64,000 nucleotides of DNA from Kosakonia sp. SMBL-WEM22 (GTDB lineage: Bacteria > Pseudomonadota > Gammaproteobacteria > Enterobacterales > Enterobacteriaceae): contig NZ_CP051488.1 of NCBI RefSeq assembly GCF_014490785.1, positions 558,001-622,000 of the forward strand, in the 5' to 3' direction. This document shows positions 57,276 through 64,000 of this stretch, piece after piece. The stretch's first letter is position 1. Each line of letters starts with the position of its first letter. The translations under genes and the position numbers were made by a program. Under the pieces are notes generated by a model. It searched no databases. It was not told where the DNA came from and saw only the letters and a list, made by a program, of their open reading frames with translations.

Positions 57276-59984
57276 ATGCTGAAAACATTTACCCGGCAGC
57301 TTTTCGCTCGCCTGAATCGCCACTTACCGCGCCGCCTGGTCGCGCGCGATCCGCTTCCCGGCGTGCGCAGCGCCACCCAGGGCGAGATCCCGCCCTCAAT
57401 GAGTGAACGCTGCCTGCAAACGGCGCTAATGGAGCAGCCGCAGCTGTGGGAAACCTTTAACAGCCACCCGGAAGGGTTAAACGCGCAGGAGGTGCGGCTG
57501 GCGCGGGAGAACCACGGCGAGAACCTGATTCCGGCGCAGAAACCGTCGCCGTGGTGGGTGCATCTCTGGCTCTGCTACCGCAACCCGTTCAACCTACTGC
57601 TCACCGTGCTCGGCATCATCTCCTATGCCTCGGAAGATCTCTTTGGCGCAGGGGTGATCGCGCTGATGGTGGCGATCTCCACATTGCTGAACTGGTTGCA
57701 GGAGGCGCGATCCACCAAAGCGGCGGATGCGCTAAAAGCGATGGTCACCAATACTGCGACGGTGCGGCGCGTGGTGAGTGATACCGGCGAGAGCGACTGG
57801 TGCGAGCTGCCGATCGATCAGCTGGTGCCGGGCGATATTGTCAAACTCTCCGCCGGGGATATGATTCCGGCGGATCTACGCATCGTGCAGGCGCGGGATC
57901 TCTTTGTCGCCCAGGCGTCGCTGACCGGAGAATCACTGCCGGTTGAGAAGAGTGCCATTAGCCGCCAGGTGGCGCAGAGCAACCCGCTGGAGTGCGACAC
58001 CCTCTGCTTTATGGGCACCAACGTGGTGAGCGGCACCGCGCAGGCGCTGGTGATCGCCACCGGTGGGCAGACCTGGTTTGGGCAACTCGCCAGCCGCGTC
58101 GGCGAGCAGGAGAGCGAACCCAACGCTTTCCAGAAGGGGATCGGCCGCGTCAGCCTGCTGCTGATCCGCTTTATGCTGGTGATGACGCCCATCGTCTTGC
58201 TGATTAACGGTTTTACCAAAGGCGACTGGTGGGAAGCGGCGCTGTTTGCCCTCTCTGTCGCCGTTGGGCTGACGCCGGAGATGCTGCCGATGATTGTCAC
58301 CTCGACGCTGGCGCGCGGCGCGGTGAAGCTCTCAAAACAGAAAGTGATTGTGAAACACCTCGACGCCATTCAGAACTTTGGCGCGATGGATATTCTCTGC
58401 ACCGATAAAACCGGCACGCTGACGCAGGACAAAATCGTGCTGGAGAACCATACCGATATCAGCGGCAGAGTGAGCGAGCGGGTGCTGCACTGCGCGTGGC
58501 TCAACAGCCACTACCAGACCGGGCTGAAAAACCTGCTTGATACCGCAGTGCTGGAGAGCGTCGAGGCGGAGATGGCGCAAACGCTCGCCGCACAGTGGCG
58601 CAAAGTGGATGAAATTCCCTTCGATTTCGAGCGCCGCCGTATGTCGGTGGTGGTGGCGCAGGAGGCGGACGCCCATCAGCTGATTTGCAAAGGCGCGCTT
58701 AGCGAGATGCTCAGCGTCTGCGGCCATGTGCGCTACAACGGTGAGATTGTGCCGCTGGATAACAGCATGCTGCGGCGCATTGAGCGCGTCACCAGCACCC
58801 TTAACCGCCAGGGATTGCGGGTGGTGGCGGTGGCGACCAAATATCTGCCCGCGCGCAGCGGTGACTATCAGCGGATTGATGAGTCGGATCTGATCCTCGA
58901 AGGCTATATCGCGTTTCTCGATCCGCCGAAAGAGAGCACCGCCCCGGCGTTAAAGGCGCTGAAAGCCAGCGGCATCACCGTCAAAATCCTTACCGGCGAC
59001 AGCGAACTGGTTGCTGGCAAAGTGTGTCACGAAGTGGGCTTAGCGGTGGGTGATGTGCTGATTGGCAGTGAAATCGAACGCATGAGCGACAACGAGCTGG
59101 CGCACGTGGCGCAGCATGTGACGCTGTTTGCCCGCCTGACGCCGATGCACAAAGAGCGCATTGTGCGCCTGCTGAAGCGCGAAGGGCACGTGGTGGGCTT
59201 TATGGGCGACGGCATTAACGATGCGCCTGCCCTGCGGGCGGCGGATATTGGTATCTCGGTGGATGGCGCGGTCGATATCGCCCGTGAAGCGGCGGATATT
59301 ATCCTGCTGGAGAAGAGCCTGATGGTACTGGAGCAGGGAGTAATCGAGGGGCGTCGCACCTTTGCCAATATGCTTAAGTACATCAAAATTACCGCCAGCT
59401 CGAACTTCGGGAACGTCTTTAGCGTGCTGGTGGCCAGTGCGTTTCTGCCCTTCTTGCCGATGCTGCCGCTGCACTTGCTGATTCAGAACCTGATTTACGA
59501 TGTGTCGCAGGTGGCGATCCCGTTTGATAACGTCGACGAGGAGCAGATCGCCAAGCCGCAGCGCTGGAACCCGGCCGATCTCGGGCGTTTTATGGTCTTT
59601 TTCGGGCCGATCAGCTCCATTTTCGACATCATTACTTTTGCTGTGATGTGGTGGGTGTTTAAGGCCAATACGCTGGAGGCGCAAACCCTGTTCCAGTCCG
59701 GCTGGTTTGTGGTAGGCGTGCTGTCGCAAACGCTGATTGTGCATATGATCCGCACTCGCCGCGTGCCGTTTATTCAGAGCCGCCCCGCCTGGCCGCTGGT
59801 GGCGATGACGCTTATGGGCATCTGCGTTGGCATTGCGCTGCCCTTCTCGCCGCTGGCGGGTTACCTGCAATTGCAGGCGCTGCCGCTCGGGTATTTCCCG
59901 TGGCTGGTGGCGATCCTGGCCGGGTATATGATTTTGACCCAGTGCGTGAAGGGGATCTTTTACCGCCGCTACGGCTGGCAGTAG
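57276..59984 (+). CDS. mgtA: magnesium-importing P-type ATPase MgtA
   Basis: This is a 902-residue P3B-type ATPase. The phosphorylation motif is CTDKTGTLTQDK (Asp377), the actuator loop ASLTGESLPVEK, and the hinge GFMGDGINDAPALRAADIGISV. About ten membrane segments are present. It imports Mg2+ across the inner membrane under low-magnesium conditions. Upstream are PhoP promoter, mgtL and leader hairpins, as in E. coli. GGCAAGG precedes the ATG. Confidence 0.97.
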   Translation: MLKTFTRQLFARLNRHLPRRLVARDPLPGVRSATQGEIPPSMSERCLQTALMEQPQLWETFNSHPEGLNAQEVRLARENHGENLIPAQKPSPWWVHLWLCYRNPFNLLLTVLGIISYASEDLFGAGVIALMVAISTLLNWLQEARSTKAADALKAMVTNTATVRRVVSDTGESDWCELPIDQLVPGDIVKLSAGDMIPADLRIVQARDLFVAQASLTGESLPVEKSAISRQVAQSNPLECDTLCFMGTNVVSGTAQALVIATGGQTWFGQLASRVGEQESEPNAFQKGIGRVSLLLIRFMLVMTPIVLLINGFTKGDWWEAALFALSVAVGLTPEMLPMIVTSTLARGAVKLSKQKVIVKHLDAIQNFGAMDILCTDKTGTLTQDKIVLENHTDISGRVSERVLHCAWLNSHYQTGLKNLLDTAVLESVEAEMAQTLAAQWRKVDEIPFDFERRRMSVVVAQEADAHQLICKGALSEMLSVCGHVRYNGEIVPLDNSMLRRIERVTSTLNRQGLRVVAVATKYLPARSGDYQRIDESDLILEGYIAFLDPPKESTAPALKALKASGITVKILTGDSELVAGKVCHEVGLAVGDVLIGSEIERMSDNELAHVAQHVTLFARLTPMHKERIVRLLKREGHVVGFMGDGINDAPALRAADIGISVDGAVDIAREAADIILLEKSLMVLEQGVIEGRRTFANMLKYIKITASSNFGNVFSVLVASAFLPFLPMLPLHLLIQNLIYDVSQVAIPFDNVDEEQIAKPQRWNPADLGRFMVFFGPISSIFDIITFAVMWWVFKANTLEAQTLFQSGWFVVGVLSQTLIVHMIRTRRVPFIQSRPAWPLVAMTLMGICVGIALPFSPLAGYLQLQALPLGYFPWLVAILAGYMILTQCVKGIFYRRYGWQ

Positions 59985-59994
59985 CGCGGATAAG

Positions 59995-60226
59995 TGCCGG
60001 ATGGCGCTGCGCTTATCCGGCCTACGCCGTTTCAGCAACATGAGTTTTTGTCGGCCTGATAAGGCGTAGTTTTGTAGGCCTGATAAGGCGCAGCCGCCAT
60101 CAGGCATTTCGCCTGAGGGTGAAGTGCGGGCTGATTGCCGGATGGCGCTGCGCTTATCCGGCCTACGGGAATGCGGTTTGTGGTCTGGGTTTTGTAGGCC
60201 TGATAAGGCGCAGCCGCCATCAGGCA
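59995..60226. repeat. BIME cluster of four REP elements
   Basis: REP units lie at 59995-60026, 60074-60106, 60136-60167 and 60194-60226, alternating in orientation. The second and fourth carry GCCTGAT in place of GCCGGAT, with matching changes in the opposite arm (ATCAGGC), which keeps the hairpin. They fill the mgtA-ridA convergent gap. Confidence 0.9.
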
Positions 60227-60251
60227 AGGGCGCTGAGGGCGGCGAAGGGGA

Positions 60252-60638
60252 TTAACGACGAACGGCGATGGCTTCGATTTCGATTTTCACATCTTTCGGC
60301 AGACGCGCCACTTCGACACAGGAGCGCGCCGGGAAGGAGGCGTTATGCTCGTTGAAAAAGGCTTCGTAGGTGGCGTTAACGGTGGCGAAATCGTTGAGAT
60401 CTTTGACGAAAACGGTGGTTTTCACGATGTCGCCCACGGTCAAACCTGCCGCTTCAACGATCGCTTTCACGTTCTCCAGCGACTGACGCGCCTGGGCATC
60501 GATCGCATCCGGCACGCTGCCGGTTTTCGGATCGACCGGGATCTGACCGGAGGTCAGGATCATATTGCCGAGATCGACGGCCTGCACATAAGGACCAATC
60601 GCGGCTGGCGCGTTTTCCGTGGCGATAACTTTAGTCAT
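60252..60638 (-). CDS. ridA: 2-iminobutanoate/2-iminopropanoate deaminase RidA
   Basis: This is a 128-residue Rid-family protein, MTKVIATENAPAAIGPYVQAVDLGNM, with the family motif SFPARSCVEVARLPKDVKIEIEAIA that includes the catalytic arginine. It hydrolyses reactive enamines/imines released by PLP enzymes such as threonine dehydratase. It lies downstream of pyrI on the same strand with a gap of about 75 bp. Confidence 0.97.
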   Translation of the reverse strand: MTKVIATENAPAAIGPYVQAVDLGNMILTSGQIPVDPKTGSVPDAIDAQARQSLENVKAIVEAAGLTVGDIVKTTVFVKDLNDFATVNATYEAFFNEHNASFPARSCVEVARLPKDVKIEIEAIAVRR

Positions 60639-60713
60639 AAATCACTCCTGTAATCTGCGGTAAAAGGGATGCCGATCCATTATAGGGAGGGCACCCGGCT
60701 TTACCAGCCGCAA

Positions 60714-61175
60714 TTAGTTAGCCAGCACCACGTGGTGCGAGAACTCTTTTTCACAATATTTGCACTTCAGCGCGATGTCGTTTTCGCGCTTTTTCACCGC
60801 AAAACTCGATGACACCGGCTCGGCGTGGCTGATGCAGTTGCTGTTCGGGCAGGTCAGCACGCCGCTGATGCGCTCCGGCAGGCTTGGGCGCGATTTGCCC
60901 ACTACTTCATACTCATCAATGCGGTTCACCGTCGCCTGCGGCGCATAGAGCGCCAGCTGGTTCACCTGTTCGTCGGTCAGGAACGTATTTTCGATTTTAA
61001 TCAAATCTTTACGCCCCATTTCACCGGAAGGCAGGTTCAGGCCGATGGTGATGCGCTGATCCGTTTCTGTCAGCTTGAACAGCGTCAGCAGCTTAAAGCC
61101 GATACGCGCCGGAATATGGTCAATCACGGTGCCACGTTTGATGGCTTCGACCTGAAGTTTGTTGTCATGTGTCAT
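60714..61175 (-). CDS. pyrI: aspartate carbamoyltransferase regulatory chain
   Basis: This is a 153-residue chain, the E. coli length, starting MTHDNKLQVEAIKRGTVIDHIPARIG. The C-terminal zinc domain has four Cys (CPNSNC and CKYC). It binds CTP and ATP to adjust ATCase activity. It follows pyrB by 13 bp in the pyrLBI operon. Confidence 0.97.
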   Translation of the reverse strand: MTHDNKLQVEAIKRGTVIDHIPARIGFKLLTLFKLTETDQRITIGLNLPSGEMGRKDLIKIENTFLTDEQVNQLALYAPQATVNRIDEYEVVGKSRPSLPERISGVLTCPNSNCISHAEPVSSSFAVKKRENDIALKCKYCEKEFSHHVVLAN

Positions 61176-61188
61176 TGTCGTTTCCCTC

Positions 61189-62124
61189 TTACAGAGCCAA
61201 ATCGCGATTCAGAACCAGCGCCAGCAGCGCCTGGCGGGCGTAAATACCGTTTCCGGCCTGCTGGAAGTACCAGGCGTGCGGGGTCTTATTGACATCGGTG
61301 GTGATCTCATCGACGCGCGGCAGCGGGTGCAGCACTTTCATATTGCTGCGTGCGCCCTCAAGGTCGGCGGCGCGCAGCACAAACTGCGCTTTGACGTTGG
61401 CATACTCCGACGGGTCGAGGCGCTCTTTCTGTACGCGCGTCATATAGAGAATATCGACCTCGGCCATCACCTCATCGATGCTGGCGTGCAGGCTCCAGGC
61501 GATCCCTTTTTCATCCAGCATATCGAGGATGTACTGCGGCATTGCCAGCGCGTCCGGGGCGATAAAGTAGAAGCGGTTGCCGTTGAATTTCGCCAGCGCC
61601 TGCGCCAGTGAGTGCACGGTACGGCCATATTTCAGATCCCCTACCATCGCGATATTGAGATTCTCCAGCCGACCCTGAGTCTCCTGAATGGTGAAGAGAT
61701 CCAGCAGCGTCTGCGTCGGATGCTGATTCGCACCGTCGCCAGCGTTGAGGATCGGAATCCCACCGGAGAACTCCGTCGCCAGGCGCGCCGCGCCCTCCTG
61801 CGGGTGGCGCATCACAATCGCGTCCACATAGGTGCCAATCACCGAAATGGTGTCCGCCAGCGTTTCGCCCTTCTTGCCGAGCGAGGTGTTGCTGCTGTCG
61901 GAGAAGCCGACCACGCTTGCGCCTAAGCGGTGCATCGCGGTTTCAAAAGAGAGACGCGTGCGGGTGGAGGCTTCAAAGAAACAGCTGGCGATCACTTTAT
62001 GCTTCAGCAGCTCCGGCTGCGGATTAGCTTTCAGGCTCGCCGCCGTATGGAGTACCCGTTCAAGTTCTTCGCGGCTGAGATCGTTTATGGAAATGATATG
62101 TTTCTGATATAGCGGATTAGCCAT
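61189..62124 (-). CDS. pyrB: aspartate carbamoyltransferase catalytic chain
   Basis: This is a 311-residue enzyme starting MANPLYQKHIISINDLSREE, the E. coli length. The carbamoyl-phosphate motif is FFEASTRTRLSFE, and HPTQTLLDL and HPLPRVDEI line the active site. It makes carbamoyl-aspartate in pyrimidine synthesis. Its start overlaps the end of pyrL by 8 bp, and the upstream attenuator makes expression depend on UTP. Confidence 0.98.
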   Translation of the reverse strand: MANPLYQKHIISINDLSREELERVLHTAASLKANPQPELLKHKVIASCFFEASTRTRLSFETAMHRLGASVVGFSDSSNTSLGKKGETLADTISVIGTYVDAIVMRHPQEGAARLATEFSGGIPILNAGDGANQHPTQTLLDLFTIQETQGRLENLNIAMVGDLKYGRTVHSLAQALAKFNGNRFYFIAPDALAMPQYILDMLDEKGIAWSLHASIDEVMAEVDILYMTRVQKERLDPSEYANVKAQFVLRAADLEGARSNMKVLHPLPRVDEITTDVNKTPHAWYFQQAGNGIYARQALLALVLNRDLAL

Positions 62125-62263
62125 GGTTATCTCCTGACGACGGCGCAAAAAAAAGCCCCTCAAAAGAGGGGCTGGATATGGGGTAAGCCACAGGAGCGAA
62201 AAACGGCAGGCCGGCGCCTGTATTCAGACGCGGTAAGAGAGACTCTCGAACACACTGGACCAT
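62117..62263 (-). CDS. pyrL: pyrBI leader peptide PyrL
   Basis: This is a 48-residue leader, MVQCVRESLLPRLNTGAGLPFF, ending in FFAPSSGDNHG. It shares the start and the Phe-rich segments of E. coli PyrL (44 residues). Ribosomes close behind RNA polymerase at high-UTP pausing decide whether the attenuator at 62155 forms. Its stop lies just inside pyrB. Confidence 0.88.
   Translation of the reverse strand: MVQCVRESLLPRLNTGAGLPFFAPVAYPISSPSFEGLFFAPSSGDNHG
62155..62172 (-). terminator. pyrBI attenuator
   Basis: GCCCCTC and GAGGGGC form a perfect 7-bp stem with a 4-nt loop. On the minus strand eight T residues follow. It lies inside pyrL and 31 bp before pyrB, the classic UTP-sensitive attenuator. 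Confidence 0.92.
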
Positions 62264-62492
62264 GCTTCCTCCCGGCAAATTGTCCCGGATTATACGCAGC
62301 TGTTTTCGCGGATCAAGCGTTTGATGCACACTTTACGCAGCGCAAACGGTTCTCTATGAATAGTAATGCGTTTTACGCGCCAGCGTTGAAACATGCGTTA
62401 ACGCAAAAGTCAGGCAGATAGGGGTAGCGGGCGCGGGGGAATGCTCGTATAAATGGTGGAAATGAAACGCCGTTTTAATTGAGGGTTTAGCA

Positions 62493-62945
62493 ATGATCGT
62501 TGGCAATATTCACAACCTACAACCCTGGCTGCCGGAAGAGCTGCGCCAGGCGATTGAGCATATCAAACAGCATGTCACCGCCGCGACGCCGGTTGGCAAA
62601 CATGATATCGATGGTAACCGCCTCTTTTATCTCGTATCGGAAGATATGACGCAGCCCTTTGCCGAGCGCCGCGCCGAGTACCATGCGCGATATCTGGATA
62701 TCCAGATTGTTTTAAAAGGCGAAGAGGGGATGACCTTCAGCACACAGCCTGCGGGCGCGCCGGATACCGACTGGCTGGCGGATAAAGATATCGCCTTTTT
62801 GCCGCAGGGCGAGCAGGAGAAAACCGTGGTGCTGAGCGCCGGGGATTTTGTCGTCTTTTATCCGGGCGAAGCGCATAAACCACTCTGCGCGGTCAACGCG
62901 CCCGCGCAGGTGCGCAAAGTGGTGGTTAAACTGCTGGTGGCCTGA
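62493..62945 (+). CDS. yjgK: YhcH/YjgK/YiaL-family protein
   Basis: This is a 150-residue DUF386 beta-barrel protein (MIVGNIHNLQPWLPEELRQAIEHI), the length of E. coli YjgK. Conserved residues in RYLDIQIVLKGEEGM, QGEQEKTVVL and PGEAHKP line a cupin-like pocket. Related proteins are anomerases or isomerases of sugar acids; the substrate is not established. GAGGG precedes the ATG. It is convergent with argI. Confidence 0.93.
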   Translation: MIVGNIHNLQPWLPEELRQAIEHIKQHVTAATPVGKHDIDGNRLFYLVSEDMTQPFAERRAEYHARYLDIQIVLKGEEGMTFSTQPAGAPDTDWLADKDIAFLPQGEQEKTVVLSAGDFVVFYPGEAHKPLCAVNAPAQVRKVVVKLLVA

Positions 62946-62980
62946 TTGCTCCCCCTCTCTGCGAGGAGAGGGGAAACGCC

Positions 62981-63985
62981 TTACTCGCTGAGCGTGGCGA
63001 CCATTACCGCCTTGATGGTATGCATGCGGTTTTCCGCCTGATCAAACACCACGCTTGCTGACGATTCAAACACTTCATCTGTCACTTCCATGCCGCCGTG
63101 CAGGCCGAACTCCTGCGCCATCTGCTTGCCAAGCGCGGTTTGATCGTCGTGAAATGCTGGCAGACAGTGGAGAAACTTCACCTGCGGGTTACCGGTCAGC
63201 GACAACATTTTGCTGTTGACCTGGTAAGGACGCAGCAGGGCGATGCGCTCTGCCCACTTCTCTTTCGCTTCGCCCATCGACACCCAGACATCGGTGTAGA
63301 TAAAGTCCGCATCTTTCACGCCGACGGCGACATCTTCGGTGAGCAGGATATTGCCGCCGTTCTTCACCGCCTGCGCCTGGCACTCTGCCACCAGGCTCGC
63401 CTCCGGCCAGCAGGCTTTCGGCGCCACAAGGCGTAGATCGAGACCGACCAGCGCGGCGGCTTCCAGCATCGAGTTGCCCATGTTGTTGCGCGCATCGCCT
63501 GCATAGACCAGCGTCATCTGGTTAAAGGCTTTGCCCGGCAGGTGCTCGCGCATGGTGAGCAGATCCGCCAGCAGCTGCGTGGGGTGAAACTCATCGGTTA
63601 AGCCGTTCCACACCGGCACGCCCGCGAAGCGCGCCAGGGTTTCAACAATCTCCTGGCCGTAGCCGCGATACTGAATGCCGTCATACATCCGGCCCAGTAC
63701 GCGCGCGGTATCTTTAATTGACTCTTTATGCCCGATTTGACTACCGCTTGGGCCGAGGTAGGTGACGCGAGCGCCCTGATCGTAAGCGGCAACTTCGAAA
63801 GAGCATCGTGTGCGGGTAGAGTCTTTTTCGAAGATGAGCGCGATGTTTTTGCCGGTAAGTTTCTGGACTTCCTGGCCTTTTTTATTATCTGATTTGAGTT
63901 GCGCGGCAAGTTGCAGCAGAGCGTGGATTTCAGCAGGGGTAAAATCGAGCAGTTTCAGAAAATGTTTCTGGTAAAAAGGTGACAT
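62981..63985 (-). CDS. argI: ornithine carbamoyltransferase
   Basis: This is a 334-residue enzyme, the E. coli ArgI length, starting MSPFYQKHFLKLLDFTPAE after GAGG. The carbamoyl-phosphate loop is FEKDSTRTRCSFEVAAYDQGA, with FHPTQLLADLLTM and the ornithine motif FLHCLPAFHD. It makes citrulline in arginine synthesis. The promoter and any ARG boxes lie beyond the window end. Confidence 0.98.
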   Translation of the reverse strand: MSPFYQKHFLKLLDFTPAEIHALLQLAAQLKSDNKKGQEVQKLTGKNIALIFEKDSTRTRCSFEVAAYDQGARVTYLGPSGSQIGHKESIKDTARVLGRMYDGIQYRGYGQEIVETLARFAGVPVWNGLTDEFHPTQLLADLLTMREHLPGKAFNQMTLVYAGDARNNMGNSMLEAAALVGLDLRLVAPKACWPEASLVAECQAQAVKNGGNILLTEDVAVGVKDADFIYTDVWVSMGEAKEKWAERIALLRPYQVNSKMLSLTGNPQVKFLHCLPAFHDDQTALGKQMAQEFGLHGGMEVTDEVFESSASVVFDQAENRMHTIKAVMVATLSE

Positions 63986-64000
63986 TTTTTCCTCACATGG

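Noticed and set aside
59040..60227. 395-codon minus-strand open frame opposite mgtA and the REP cluster
   Set aside because: It starts by translating REP repeats and continues antisense to a conserved P-type ATPase.
62950..62975. terminator between yjgK and argI
   Set aside because: The CCCCTCTC/GAGAGGGG hairpin is strong but no T tract follows it on either strand, so I do not call it.

Overview
This window is chromosomal DNA from a member of the Enterobacteriaceae. Most genes and their order follow the E. coli/Salmonella segment that runs from yjfN-bsmA-yjfP through rpsF-priB-rpsR-rplI, ytfB, fklB, cycA, ytfE, ytfF, qorBR, cpdB-cysQ, ytfJKL, msrA, tamAB-ytfP, ppa, ytfQRT-yjfF, fbp, mpl, yjgA, tldE and cybC to nrdGD, treR, mgtA, ridA, pyrIB, yjgK and argI. 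Protein lengths and sequences are near E. coli, but three extra chemoreceptors, an intact cybC and several lineage-specific insertions point to a genus such as Kosakonia, Enterobacter or Phytobacter. The genus is an inference from memory, not a measured result.

Layout. 1-4000: a chemoreceptor cut by the window edge, two small YdgH/BhsA-type envelope proteins (yjfN, bsmA), the esterase yjfP, and a yjfY remnant where E. coli has the ula (ascorbate) genes. 4-5.6 kb: the S6/PriB/S18/L9 operon with promoter, leader and terminator. 5.7-19.9 kb: transporters, the ytfB and fklB envelope/folding genes, cycA, the NsrR-controlled ytfE, a Tsr-like chemoreceptor, an AraC/ytfF pair, qorB/qorR, cpdB, cysQ, ytfJ and ytfK. 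19.9-29.6 kb: polyamine exporter paeA, msrA, tamA-tamB-ytfP, a BIME cluster and ppa. 29.7-34.5 kb: the galactofuranose ABC transporter ytfQRT-yjfF behind a GalR-type operator and a CRP-type promoter. It is followed by a third chemoreceptor, fbp, mpl, a periplasmic DUF4432 protein, yjgA, tldE and cybC.

42.9-52.5 kb is the main accessory stretch. It starts with a REP-flanked, hairpin-rich repeat of about 370 bp. Then comes a nine-gene cluster of the EF_0829-EF_0839 type: a PRD protein, an SFCGS protein, DUF4312, two membrane proteins (DUF4311, DUF4310), an amidohydrolase/deacetylase, a DgaE-like PLP ammonia-lyase, a KDPG-type aldolase and a PRD/EIIB/EIIA regulator. It looks like a complete uptake and breakdown system for an acylated amino-sugar acid whose transporter and substrate are not established; this is the best candidate here for an undescribed system. 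Next to it is an AT-rich two-gene unit: a small HEMAH zincin-like protein and a lipoprotein, which look like an orphan T6SS effector and its immunity protein.

52.5-64 kb: anaerobic ribonucleotide reductase nrdD-nrdG, with a 123-bp tandem repeat array between the two genes and NrdR/FNR-type sites upstream. Then treR without treBC, mgtA with the mgtL leader peptide, a PhoP-type promoter and competing leader hairpins, a REP cluster, ridA, the pyrL-pyrB-pyrI attenuation operon, yjgK and argI. All three chemoreceptor genes are preceded by FliA (sigma-28)-type promoters with exact 11-bp spacing, so the host is very probably motile.
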